A stretch of DNA of 64,000 nucleotides, from assembly GCA_002432805.1 (NCBI GenBank), contig DJGV01000001.1, positions 62,001 through 126,000 of the forward strand, read 5' to 3'. Below, one piece after another: positions 52,617 to 61,383 of this stretch. Made by a program: the position numbers and the translations under genes. Each line of letters opens with the position of its first letter. The stretch's first letter is position 1. Under the pieces are notes generated by a model. The model saw only the letters and a list, made by a program, of their open reading frames with translations, did not search any database and was not told where the DNA came from. Source of the DNA: Fervidobacterium sp. UBA5837 (GTDB lineage: Bacteria; Thermotogota; Thermotogae; Thermotogales; Fervidobacteriaceae).

Positions 52617-52645
52617 TTGTCAGTAATTGACACTTAGTGTATAAT
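52617..52645 (+). promoter_or_regulatory. niaR promoter with internal palindrome
   Basis: TTGTCA (52617-52622), 17 bases and a perfect TATAAT (52640-52645). ACACTTAGTGT (52630-52640), two 5-bp arms around T, fills the spacer, where a repressor would block the polymerase. The gene downstream encodes a repressor. Confidence 0.65.
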
Positions 52646-52714
52646 AAGATATATGTGCATGTACTTTTCTTGTCTGTAAGTGTAACACAGTCTATTTCTT
52701 TGGGGGGTGAAAAA

Positions 52715-53209
52715 GTGAATAGAAAGGCAGAGATCTCAGATTTACTCAAACGAACAAAGGCTCCAGTGAAGGGAAAAGAATTGGCAGAACGTTTTGGAGT
52801 GAGTAGGCAGATGATAGTATCAGATATAGCTCAACTCAGAGAAGAAGGGAACAAGATCGTTTCAACCAGGGATGGGTACATCTTGGATACTGGCGGTAGA
52901 GTGAGGAGAACCATAGCCTTTCAACATTCTTCAGAGGAGATTTATGAGGAGCTTCGAACAATTGTTGAAGCGGGTGGAAAAGTTATAGATGTCATCGTTG
53001 AACATCCTGTTTATGGTGAGTTAATAGGTCGCCTAGATGTATCAACGTTAGACGACGTAGAGAAGTTTGTTTCTCTACTTATATCCTCTAACACTAAACC
53101 TCTTTTGGAGATTTCAAATGGCATACACCTCCATACGATAGAAGCACCAGACGAAACAACAATGGACAGAATACTCAATGTGATCGAGAAGTACAGACTT
53201 AGGAGATAA
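52715..53209 (+). CDS. niaR: nicotinic acid-responsive repressor NiaR
   Basis: A 164-residue repressor with an N-terminal HTH_11 helix-turn-helix (KGKELAERFGVSRQMIVSDIAQLREEG) and a C-terminal 3H domain with the three conserved His residues (HPVYGELIGRLDV, and HLHTIEA). Relatives bind niacin with a metal and repress NAD salvage genes. The start is GTG 52715 after GGGGGTG; the frame opens 26 codons earlier without a site. The nicotinamidase gene follows 42 bases later. Confidence 0.92.
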   Translation: MNRKAEISDLLKRTKAPVKGKELAERFGVSRQMIVSDIAQLREEGNKIVSTRDGYILDTGGRVRRTIAFQHSSEEIYEELRTIVEAGGKVIDVIVEHPVYGELIGRLDVSTLDDVEKFVSLLISSNTKPLLEISNGIHLHTIEAPDETTMDRILNVIEKYRLRR

Positions 53210-53251
53210 ACGCTAATAACATATTAAAATGTTGAAATGAGGTGAAAAAAC

Positions 53252-53776
53252 GTGAGAGCATTACTTATCGTAGATTTACAAAACGACTTTGCAAAACCCG
53301 GTGGCGCATTGTATTTCCCAGGCGCTGAGAATGTGATACCCCCGATAGTTGAACTTGTGGAGAGATTCAAATCCAACGGTCTGCCGATAATTTATACACG
53401 AGATTGGCATGAAGATAACGATTACGAATTTACCGTATGGGGTACTCACTGTCTCCATAATTCAGAAGGTAGCGAGATAGTAAGTGAGCTTAGCATGTCT
53501 TTGAAAGATTATGACAACGTCTACGAAATTAAGAAGAGCAGATATTCCGCATTTTACCAAACCAATCTTGAAGATATTCTGGCAAGTATGGATGTAGATG
53601 AAGTGCATGTTGGAGGACTTGTAACACACATCTGCGTACTTTTTACCGTTGAGGAACTACGAAACAGAGGTATAAAGGCATATGTCCACTCAGAATGTGT
53701 TGATAGTTTCGATAAATCCATGCATGAATTTGCTTTGAAAGAGATGAAAGAAGTATTATTAGCGAATGTTATCTGA
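53252..53776 (+). CDS. pncA: nicotinamidase
   Basis: A 174-residue isochorismatase-fold hydrolase that converts nicotinamide to nicotinic acid. The catalytic triad is Asp8, Lys94 or Lys95, and Cys128 in GGLVTHICV; DWHEDNDY (Asp51, His53) and the later His suit the metal site. Its pairing with NiaR supports nicotinamidase over other isochorismatase-like activities. Confidence 0.9.
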   Translation: MRALLIVDLQNDFAKPGGALYFPGAENVIPPIVELVERFKSNGLPIIYTRDWHEDNDYEFTVWGTHCLHNSEGSEIVSELSMSLKDYDNVYEIKKSRYSAFYQTNLEDILASMDVDEVHVGGLVTHICVLFTVEELRNRGIKAYVHSECVDSFDKSMHEFALKEMKEVLLANVI

Positions 53777-53916
53777 AAATCAAGAGCGATACGCAAGTTT
53801 ACGCATGCTGACGGGAAACTATGCAAAACTTGTTCGATATGTTTTGGTATATTAATGTAAATTTAACTGAACGAGTCAAAAGATGTGTTAAACTAATCAT
53901 CGTTGAGAAAGACTTA

Positions 53917-54001
53917 GATCCCTTTCATCTTGCTACTCTAAATGGATTCTATCCCTTTTGAAGGTAAGAAAAAAGAGTTAAGCAAGGAAAGGGATAAATC
54001 C
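53917..54001 (+). promoter_or_regulatory. structured leader of the DEAD-box helicase gene
   Basis: AAAGGGATAAATCC (53988-54001) can pair with GGATTCTATCCCTTT (53944-53958), a 14-bp stem with one bulged C. The segment GATCCCTTT (53917-53925) could compete for the same AAAGGGAT. The two pairings exclude each other. The ribosome-binding site lies 20 bases downstream. Confidence 0.5.
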
Positions 54002-54036
54002 ACCAAGTGGCGAGAAGAAAGAGGAGGAACTTAAGA

Positions 54037-55686
54037 ATGGAAGATAAGAGTAAGACGTATGAAAGCTTTAAAGATTTCGGTTTAAGCGAAGATTTGTTGT
54101 TGGCGGTCGAAAAGAAGGGATACACAACTCCAACAGAAATTCAGAGTTTAGTTATACCCATTGCACTTTCGACTGACAAAGATATAATCGCTCAAGCAAA
54201 AACAGGAACAGGAAAGACCGCAGCTTTCGGAATTCCTATATTGCAAAAGGTAGAATTTCGAAAGAGTAAGGCTCCAAAGGTACTGATAATTACGCCAACA
54301 AGAGAACTTGCTCTGCAGATTTCCGATGAGCTCAAGAGTTTAAAGGGTAGTAGAAGAATTAGAATTTCAACTGTTTACGGTGGACATTCGATGACTGATC
54401 AGTTAAAAGACATGGAAAAAGGAATTGATATAGTTGTTGGAACTCCCGGAAGGCTACTTGACCACTTGGGCCGTGAGAGTTTAGACCTATCGAGTATTGA
54501 ATACCTTGTGCTAGATGAAGCTGATCGAATGTTAGACATGGGATTCATCGACGATATTATGGAAATAATCAGCAAACTTCCAAAAGAAAGACGCACATTC
54601 CTATTTTCAGCTACTATGCCAAAGGAAATAGTCAATATTGCTGAAAAGTTCATGAAAGAATATGAACATATATCTACGGTTACGTATGACTTAACAACGG
54701 AAAATGCAGAACAGCTATACTTTGAGGTCGAAGAGCAGGACAAATTACCATTACTGTGCAGGATAATAGATATGGCCCCAGATTTTTACGGCTTAGTTTT
54801 CTGCCAAACAAAGTTGGAAGTGGATGAAGTCTCAAAGAGATTATCGGATCTTGGTTATAGTGCAGATGGATTTCACGGAGATTATTCTCAATACCAGAGA
54901 GAGAGAGTACTGGATAAATTCAAGAAAAAGAATTTAAGGATTCTTGTCACAACCGACGTTGCAGCGCGTGGTATAGACATTGATGGTTTAACACATGTCA
55001 TAAACTATTCTGTACCAAGAGATCCAGAGTACTACGTACATAGAGTTGGAAGAACGGGAAGAGCAGGGAAGAAAGGATTTGCGATAACATTTGTAACAAG
55101 AGACGATTATTTCCATTTTGCAAGAGTAAAGAAATTTGCTAAAGCTAGGATATCAAAAGAAAAGATACCTCAAGTAGAAGACATAATGCAACGACAACTT
55201 CAAAACGTGATAAATGACATAACAAATATGCCGCGTATTTCGAATGAGTTGTACAGAGATGTTGCAAAGGAACTTATAGAAAAGATGGGACCAACTGGTG
55301 CAGTTGAATTGCTCATACATGCTTTGCTGAAAGAGAGAATAGACGTAAATAGATACGGTGATTTAATTCAAAGAGATTTTTCAAGGGGTAGCTCATCGAA
55401 TAGTAAGAGTGATACTATAAGATTATTTGTAGGTATGGGTACTGCAAAGGGTATCGATAAGAAAAAGTTGATAGAGTATATCTCGGAAAAGACTGGAATA
55501 GAGTCTAGGAACATCCAAAACGTGAGAGTCTATGAGAATTTCTCTTTCATCGATGTAAACGAATTTGATGCACAGATAATACTCAAAATACTTAATCCAA
55601 GGGATAGAAGAGGAAGAAAAGGTAAACCATTAGTAGAACGTGCAAGAGAAAAGAAAACTGAGAAAAGCCAAAAAACAAATGCGTAG
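54037..55686 (+). CDS. DEAD-box RNA helicase with DbpA-type RNA-binding domain
   Basis: A 549-residue ATP-dependent RNA helicase. Motifs are AKTGTGKT (I), PTRELA (Ia), DEAD (II), SAT (III), and VTTDVAARGIDI and HRVGRTGR (V-VI). The C-terminal RNA-recognition-like domain (TIRLFVGMGTAKGIDKKKLIEYI) matches the DbpA type that binds 23S rRNA, followed by an Arg/Lys-rich tail. The start is ATG 54037 after AGGAGG; the longer frame from 54007 contains that site. Likely role: ribosome assembly or RNA turnover. Confidence 0.94.
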   Translation: MEDKSKTYESFKDFGLSEDLLLAVEKKGYTTPTEIQSLVIPIALSTDKDIIAQAKTGTGKTAAFGIPILQKVEFRKSKAPKVLIITPTRELALQISDELKSLKGSRRIRISTVYGGHSMTDQLKDMEKGIDIVVGTPGRLLDHLGRESLDLSSIEYLVLDEADRMLDMGFIDDIMEIISKLPKERRTFLFSATMPKEIVNIAEKFMKEYEHISTVTYDLTTENAEQLYFEVEEQDKLPLLCRIIDMAPDFYGLVFCQTKLEVDEVSKRLSDLGYSADGFHGDYSQYQRERVLDKFKKKNLRILVTTDVAARGIDIDGLTHVINYSVPRDPEYYVHRVGRTGRAGKKGFAITFVTRDDYFHFARVKKFAKARISKEKIPQVEDIMQRQLQNVINDITNMPRISNELYRDVAKELIEKMGPTGAVELLIHALLKERIDVNRYGDLIQRDFSRGSSSNSKSDTIRLFVGMGTAKGIDKKKLIEYISEKTGIESRNIQNVRVYENFSFIDVNEFDAQIILKILNPRDRRGRKGKPLVERAREKKTEKSQKTNA

Positions 55687-55746
55687 AATAGACTGTATAA
55701 AAATGAGTCTCTGCATTATTGATGAAATGACTGTTAGACATTAGTT

Positions 55747-55776
55747 AAAAAAGCTTGCCAGTTGGCAAGCTTTTTT
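55747..55776. terminator. bidirectional terminator after the helicase gene
   Basis: A 13-bp perfect stem AAAAAAGCTTGCC with its complement and loop AGTT, between convergent genes. Confidence 0.94.
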
Positions 55777-55794
55777 AATCTTCATCTTCGATGT

Positions 55795-56475
55795 TTAAAA
55801 TTCGATGTATTCGCCAGATTTCAATATTCTACATTCGACACCAAATTTCTCGATTTCAGCCTTGAATTCATCAGCATCAGCCCTTATTATATCCCAAGTG
55901 TTGTAGTGGATAGGAACAACGATTTTGGGTTTGAACATTTCCACTGCCACTACAGCATCATCCACATCCATTACATAGTTTCCCCCTATTGGTAGGAAAG
56001 CTAAGTCAACATTTTTGAGTAATTCCATCTCTTTTGTTAGTCCTGTATCGCCTGCGTGGTATACCGTCTTTCCATCTGCGTTGATAAGAAAGCCACACGG
56101 ATCACCACCGTAAATCATGTTCTCACCATCGTTTATCCCCGAACCATGTAGAGCAGGTGTTAACTTTACCTTCCCGAATTCAAAGTAATAGGTACCTCCT
56201 ATATGCATGGGATGCACTCTACAACCTTTTAACTGTAAGTAACTACATATTTCCGCATTTGAAATCACAACAGAGTTGTACTTTTTGCTGAGTTCTACAG
56301 TATCACCTAAGTGATCATTGTGACCATGTGTGACGAGTATATAATCAATTCGCGGTAATTTAAAATCATTTGGATACTTTGGGTTTCCTGTAATGAACGG
56401 ATCTATTATTACATTGTATCCATCTTCTATGTCTTCGAGTAAAACGACAGCGTGACCCAAAAACCTTACTCGCAT
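55795..56475 (-). CDS. metal-dependent hydrolase, UPF0173 family
   Basis: A 226-residue metallo-beta-lactamase-fold protein with the motif THGHNDHLGD, then HGSG, HAGDTG and PIHYNTWD. The family is conserved in bacteria and archaea; the substrate is unknown. The start is ATG 56475 after GGAGGG; the frame runs 24 codons further upstream without a site. Confidence 0.88.
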   Translation of the reverse strand: MRVRFLGHAVVLLEDIEDGYNVIIDPFITGNPKYPNDFKLPRIDYILVTHGHNDHLGDTVELSKKYNSVVISNAEICSYLQLKGCRVHPMHIGGTYYFEFGKVKLTPALHGSGINDGENMIYGGDPCGFLINADGKTVYHAGDTGLTKEMELLKNVDLAFLPIGGNYVMDVDDAVVAVEMFKPKIVVPIHYNTWDIIRADADEFKAEIEKFGVECRILKSGEYIEF

Positions 56476-56562
56476 TGAAAATCCCTCCTCATTTTTTGTG
56501 AATCTGCAAATTTCAAAGTGTAGATAAGATAAATCTTGAGATAACACAACAGTTATGCGTTG

Positions 56563-57012
56563 TCATTCGTACAGTACTGCTTTAATAACCGAAGGTTCCA
56601 AACGGAATATTGAACCTTTCCCTTGGAGAAAATGATGTTTTTCGAGCAAGTGTACGGAAAGATCACTGATCATGATTTGCTTTGAATTATTCAAATTCTT
56701 TATTGTAGCAACTCGCTTACTGAACATTCCATCTTTGAAGGGGCAAGGAATATTACCTCTAGCTTCATCAACTGTGATCTCCCATTTCTCAAAAGCAACG
56801 ATATTCCCTAACCCTTTTGCTCCTTCTCTTAAAAGCTGCCTCAACTGCTTTGCAACTTCGGAGAAATCAAGATTTAGATGCGCAAACTCTTCCTCATCCG
56901 CTGTAACTATATCTACGATATTTCTATCATCGTCTCCGAGAAATCCTTCAGCAGTTATTTTCCCGGGTTTCATGCTTTCTTGGGCACTTGCATATTCAGG
57001 AGTTAATTTCAT
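56563..57012 (-). CDS. conserved-looking protein of unknown function
   Basis: A 149-residue soluble protein I do not recognise. It has a clear GAGGTG and ATG 57012, an acidic N-terminal half (FLGDDDRNIVDIVTADEEEFAHLNLD), a helix-rich middle and a C-terminal half with GNIPCPFKDGMFSKR and HHFLQGKGSIFRLEP. It has one Cys and no membrane segment. It stands between the Nqr operon and the hydrolase gene, with its own 72-base gap upstream, so a shared role is not shown. Confidence 0.7.
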   Translation of the reverse strand: MKLTPEYASAQESMKPGKITAEGFLGDDDRNIVDIVTADEEEFAHLNLDFSEVAKQLRQLLREGAKGLGNIVAFEKWEITVDEARGNIPCPFKDGMFSKRVATIKNLNNSKQIMISDLSVHLLEKHHFLQGKGSIFRLEPSVIKAVLYE

Positions 57013-57090
57013 GCACATTCACCTCTTTTCTAAAAAGTGCTCTCTCAATTCTCATAACGTTATTGAATACTTCAGATTACTGCCAACAGA

Positions 57091-58200
57091 CTAGAACTTA
57101 TCAAAATATACGTCTTTTATATTATATTTGTTGAAAACTTGTATACACCCACTTATCATGCCAGGACTCCCACACAGGTATCCTTCTTTTACGTTATCTT
57201 TTGGTATCATACTGTCCAAGTATTTTTCTAGTACGTTTGTTATCAATCCAACCTCACCACTCCAGTTATCTTCTGGTTTCGGGTCAGAGAGTGCAGGAAC
57301 GAAATGAAAATTGGGCCATTTTCTTTCTAGATCTCTAAAAAGCTCAACATAATAAAGGTCTCTTGCAGATCTTGCCCCGAAGAAGAACCAAACTCGCCTG
57401 TTTGTAATATCTCTTTCATACATATCAAAGATTATCGATTTGATAGGTGCCATACCACTTCCGCCTGCGACCATGACCATGTCGGCATTGGTGTCTCTCA
57501 TATAAAATTCACCAAATGGACCCACGAGTTCAGCTGCATCTCCTTCTTTCATATAATTATGCACGTAGGTTGTGACTATACCGTTTGGTACCAATCTTAT
57601 GAGCAACTCCACGTGATTTTTGTCACTCGGTACGGAGGATATCGAATAAGCTCTTTGCATGTGTTCCTTGATATCGCCATATGGTGGAATGACTATCTGA
57701 ACGTATTGACCAGCTTTGAATGAAATTTCGTTTGGTTCGATGAGTTTGATACGCAATTCCTTTATATCGTACGTGACATTTTTCAAACTTTCTACGACTC
57801 CTTTATACTTCCTTATGTTGAACAATTCCTCTGGTAATTCTATTTTGATACCACTTTTGACCTTAACTTGACAAGCAAGCCTAACGTTCTTTGAAATATC
57901 CTCACTGGACATATGTGGCATCTCGGTGGGAAGATATGGACCAACGTCCGATAATACTTTCACCTTGCAAGCACCACATGTACCTCTTCCACCACAAGCA
58001 GAAGCGACGAATATACCTTGCGATGCAAGAGTTTGCAAAAGAGGAGAGCCACCTTTAACCTTCAATACCTTTTTCCCATTGTTTATATCTATTTCTACAT
58101 CCCCATAGTTATTCACCATGCTATCCACTATCGTTATGATGATTGCAAACGCGGTACTTATTGCTGCTATCACAAGTGGATCCATCAAAACTCTTATCAT
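57091..58200 (-). CDS. nqrF: Na+-translocating NADH:quinone reductase subunit F
   Basis: A 369-residue subunit that takes electrons from NADH. It has an N-terminal membrane helix, a [2Fe-2S] ferredoxin domain (SACGGRGTCGACKVKV with a distant Cys in LACQV), then FAD-binding RAYSISS and the NAD part (GGSGMAPIKSI, CGSPGM). The cluster cysteines are complete. Several start codons (58209 to 58200) cluster after GAGAGGTG; ATG 58200 has the best spacing. It closes the nqrBCDEF operon. Confidence 0.93.
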   Translation of the reverse strand: MIRVLMDPLVIAAISTAFAIIITIVDSMVNNYGDVEIDINNGKKVLKVKGGSPLLQTLASQGIFVASACGGRGTCGACKVKVLSDVGPYLPTEMPHMSSEDISKNVRLACQVKVKSGIKIELPEELFNIRKYKGVVESLKNVTYDIKELRIKLIEPNEISFKAGQYVQIVIPPYGDIKEHMQRAYSISSVPSDKNHVELLIRLVPNGIVTTYVHNYMKEGDAAELVGPFGEFYMRDTNADMVMVAGGSGMAPIKSIIFDMYERDITNRRVWFFFGARSARDLYYVELFRDLERKWPNFHFVPALSDPKPEDNWSGEVGLITNVLEKYLDSMIPKDNVKEGYLCGSPGMISGCIQVFNKYNIKDVYFDKF

Positions 58201-58216
58201 CACCATCACCTCTCCC

Positions 58217-58813
58217 TCACTGGACGTTTATCATTCCAGCGAAACCAACGAAAGCCATAGCCATTATTCCGATCGTTATCAATGTTATACCGATTCCCTT
58301 GAGAGGTGCGGGTACAGGTGCATTATCAGTCTTCTTCCTTATTCCTGCAAGCAGAACTATAGCAAGCCACCATCCCAATCCGCTTCCAAGACCAAAAAAT
58401 ACGGATTGGAGAAACGTATAGTTACGAAGCTGCATAAAAAGTGCAACGCCAAATATCGCACAATTCACAGTAATGAGCGGTAAGAATATACCGAGTACGA
58501 TGTAGAGATTTGGAGAGACTCTGTCTATTATCATTTCGAGCATCTGAACGACTGCTGCAATGACTATGATGTACAGTATGTATCTCAAGTATCCTAAATT
58601 GAGTGGCTGTATGAGGTATTTCTCCAACATCCAATTTATGGCTGTCGTTATCGTTATGACCAATGTGACTGCCATCCCCAGGCCATTTGAAGATTTCAAG
58701 TCCTTCGATATGGATATGAAAGAACAAGTACCTAAAAAATTTGTCAGCAATATGTTACTCGTGAAGATCGAAGCAAAAAGCAATACAAGTGGATTGATTG
58801 CCGGTGCACTCAT
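58217..58813 (-). CDS. nqrE: Na+-translocating NADH:quinone reductase subunit E
   Basis: A 198-residue membrane protein with six helices of the NqrE/RnfA family. The two half-membrane cysteines that ligate iron in Nqr/Rnf structures are present in FLGTCSF and TVNCAIFG. It overlaps nqrD by four bases. Confidence 0.92.
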   Translation of the reverse strand: MSAPAINPLVLLFASIFTSNILLTNFLGTCSFISISKDLKSSNGLGMAVTLVITITTAINWMLEKYLIQPLNLGYLRYILYIIVIAAVVQMLEMIIDRVSPNLYIVLGIFLPLITVNCAIFGVALFMQLRNYTFLQSVFFGLGSGLGWWLAIVLLAGIRKKTDNAPVPAPLKGIGITLITIGIMAMAFVGFAGMINVQ

Positions 58814-59448
58814 TTGTTGGCACCTCCCGTCTGAACGTTCTGTACATTTTTAGCACTGATTCTTAACTGTGCTCCTCTGATTACCCAAATGAGAATCGCT
58901 AAAACGAAAAAGGCACTTGGAGGCATGACCATGATCGTCCAATTGACAAAATTCTCTGACATCACCCGAAAACCGAGTATAGTCCCAAAACCAAGCAATT
59001 CTCTGAACAATGAAACAACAACCAAAACCCACATGTAACCAAGTCCAGCAGTCAAACCATCCCAAAAAGAGATTAGTGGTGGATTAGCCTGGGCAAATGC
59101 TTCGGCTCTACCCATGAGTATACAATTTGTAATGATCAATCCCACATATGGGCCAAGTGCTTTGCTGACGTCAGGTACGTATGCCCTTAAAACCATATCA
59201 ACGATGATAACATAAAAAGATATAACAAGTACCTGTGTGATCATCCTAACTTTTCTTGGGATGATATTCCTCATAGCAGACAAAGTCAGATTTGAGAAAG
59301 CAGTCACAAGAGAAACACCCAACGTCATTATCAACGTGTTTGATAGCCTATTTGTGACTGCCAGGGTTGAACAGATACCCAGAATTTGGACTATAACTTG
59401 GTTTTCAGTCCAAAGATTCTTTATAAGTACTTTCTTGTATTCGTTCAT
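58810..59448 (-). CDS. nqrD: Na+-translocating NADH:quinone reductase subunit D
   Basis: A 212-residue NqrD/RnfE membrane subunit with six helices. Cysteines in LGICSTLAVTN and IITNCILMGRAEAFA match the iron-binding pair. The start is ATG 59448, eight bases after GGGGGTG; a GTG two codons earlier overlaps the nqrC stop. Confidence 0.92.
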   Translation of the reverse strand: MNEYKKVLIKNLWTENQVIVQILGICSTLAVTNRLSNTLIMTLGVSLVTAFSNLTLSAMRNIIPRKVRMITQVLVISFYVIIVDMVLRAYVPDVSKALGPYVGLIITNCILMGRAEAFAQANPPLISFWDGLTAGLGYMWVLVVVSLFRELLGFGTILGFRVMSENFVNWTIMVMPPSAFFVLAILIWVIRGAQLRISAKNVQNVQTGGANK

Positions 59449-59450
59449 GA

Positions 59451-60059
59451 TCACTTCACCCCCAGCACTTCACGTAATCTCACAAGTGAATCATTGACTA
59501 TCTTTTCAACAGACTTTGAAGTCAACGTTGCACCAGTGACTGCATCTACTATTCCATCTTCCTTACTTCCATCTGTCTTCGTGACAGAGACACTCACCAT
59601 ACCATCTGATACTTTTTCATCTCTAAACTGATCCTTGAACCAATTCTCTTCTATTCTACCGCCAAGTCCTGGCGTCTCACTCTGCGAAATGAAATCGATA
59701 CCTTTTATCGTACCAAGACTTGAATCAACAGCTAATACGCCAGTTATAGTACCCCAAAGGCCACTACCAGAAAAGATCAACGCGTAAATTTCTTCTCCAT
59801 CAGAATTTGTTTTGTATATCTCGTACTTATCATTTTCAACCTTCTGTACATCGTTACGAAATTTATCCAAGGCTTCATCATCCGACAAATATGATATATC
59901 CATAGCATTCAAAATAGCCTTAACCTTAAAGAGTTCCTGATTCTTTTTCACGGTTGGCTCCGTCGCATTGTTTATCAGTGAGAGTACTATAACAAACGCA
60001 AATGTGATGATGAAGGTGAATACAATTGTATAAAACCTATTTTCTCTGTCGATCTTCAT
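59451..60059 (-). CDS. nqrC: Na+-translocating NADH:quinone reductase subunit C
   Basis: A 202-residue subunit with one N-terminal helix (about 11-30) and a periplasmic flavin domain. The flavinylation motif is DAVTGATLTS, so Thr178 should carry covalent FMN. ETPGLGGRI is also typical. It overlaps nqrB by four bases. At 202 residues it is shorter than proteobacterial NqrC and close to RnfG. Confidence 0.92.
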   Translation of the reverse strand: MKIDRENRFYTIVFTFIITFAFVIVLSLINNATEPTVKKNQELFKVKAILNAMDISYLSDDEALDKFRNDVQKVENDKYEIYKTNSDGEEIYALIFSGSGLWGTITGVLAVDSSLGTIKGIDFISQSETPGLGGRIEENWFKDQFRDEKVSDGMVSVSVTKTDGSKEDGIVDAVTGATLTSKSVEKIVNDSLVRLREVLGVK

Positions 60060-61000
60060 ACTCCCACCTTCTTTGCTTGGGCATTCTCCAGCTTTTTCGA
60101 TTTTTTATCCTTTATGAATTCATCTAGCAAAGGTGCGAAGATATTTCCAAGCAATATTGCAAAGCTCCAGCCCTCTGAAAACAAAGAAAAAGTCCTTATA
60201 ACAACCCCAGAAACACCTATTATCATACCGTAGTACCACTGGGATGCCATCTTCTTTGGTGCAGATATTGGATCAGTTGCCATGAAAACAGAAATAAAGA
60301 ACAAGCTTCCAGAGAGTATCGCTGGCAGTGTGGGAAGTGCCTTTGACACATTGAAAATGTCGAAAAGAAATGTCATTATAGTTGCTGAAGATAGTGTTGA
60401 TAAGATGATTCGCCAACTTGCGGTCTTAGTAGCAATCAAATAAATTGCTGCAAGTATTATTAAGAATATCGGTCCTTCTCCAATTGATCCGCTTCTCCAT
60501 CCGAAAAACAGATTTGAAAGACTGATCTGACTGTTCTGTCTAAGCAATTCTAAAGGTGTAGCACTTGAAACAACATCCGTTCCAAAAAGAGACGGTGATA
60601 ACCATCCCTTTGTCATGAAAAGGGGGAATGTAATGTAAACAAAAAGCCTGCCAGTTATCGCTGGGTTAAACACATTTCTACCAAATCCACCATATGCTTC
60701 TTTTCCAAGTGCTACTGCAAAGACCGTTGCAACAACTGCTATCCAAATTGGGACGTCTGGAGGCATTGAGAGTGTCAATAGCATGCAAGTGACAAGTACT
60801 GCCTCACTTACTGGTTTCCTCTTCCTAGATTCAAAGAGCCACTCCATGAAGATGCCCACAGCAAAAATGAAAAGACTGAGTAGCAGTACGTTTAGTCCGT
60901 ATGCAAAGATGGAGAATATGTAGATCGGAATTAATGCGAATATCACCCTTCTCATCATCGGCTGTTTCTGAAAAGAAATACGTAGCTTTCCATCACTCAC
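60056..61000 (-). CDS. nqrB: Na+-translocating NADH:quinone reductase subunit B
   Basis: A 314-residue membrane subunit with about ten helices. GKEAYGGFGRNVFNPAITGR is the family signature and SSATPLELL gives Thr148 as the covalent FMN site. It is about 100 residues shorter than proteobacterial NqrB, chiefly at the N-terminus, so it looks intermediate with RnfD. The start is GTG 61000 after AAGGGGGAG. It is the first gene of the operon; there is no nqrA upstream. A TATAAT at 61113-61108 (minus strand) suggests a leader of about 100 bases. Confidence 0.9.
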   Translation of the reverse strand: MSDGKLRISFQKQPMMRRVIFALIPIYIFSIFAYGLNVLLLSLFIFAVGIFMEWLFESRKRKPVSEAVLVTCMLLTLSMPPDVPIWIAVVATVFAVALGKEAYGGFGRNVFNPAITGRLFVYITFPLFMTKGWLSPSLFGTDVVSSATPLELLRQNSQISLSNLFFGWRSGSIGEGPIFLIILAAIYLIATKTASWRIILSTLSSATIMTFLFDIFNVSKALPTLPAILSGSLFFISVFMATDPISAPKKMASQWYYGMIIGVSGVVIRTFSLFSEGWSFAILLGNIFAPLLDEFIKDKKSKKLENAQAKKVGV

Positions 61001-61383
61001 AAACTCTCCCCCTTTCTGACGTTCGTATTCTTACGCTCGTGATTTGGTATGGTCATCATTTTCCGATGAGGATGCTGCACATTGTACAACAACAGTCCCA
61101 ATTCAAGATTATACCATAACTCTAGCTAGAAAATGCAACTTCACACATTTTTCCAATTTGATGAATTTGATAAAAGAGTAGATAAAAGAATAATGAAAAG
61201 AGCCACTGCCTCTTTACATATACAAAAGAGCATTCTTGAAAACATCAATTCTTACTAGTTACAATGCATGATTTTATGGTCATTTCAATTGATTTTTCCT
61301 TGAAATTATGATACAATTTAAAGAATTACGGTCTATCATTCCAATAACACACATGTCAATAACACAAAAAAGGAGGCATTGTT
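61001..61383. other. divergent promoter region between nqrB and the small cytochrome-like gene
   Basis: 383 bases. The minus strand has TATAAT (61113-61108) for nqrB, with TTGCAT 19 bases upstream. The plus strand has TTGATT (61289-61294), 17 bases and TACAAT (61312-61317) for the next gene. AAAGAG/CTCTTT (about 61198-61215) forms a short hairpin of unclear role. No reading frame here resembles nqrA. Confidence 0.6.

Noticed and set aside
61001..61383. Hidden or decayed nqrA upstream of nqrB
   Set aside because: The stretch is too short, AT-rich and shows no NqrA-like segment on either strand.
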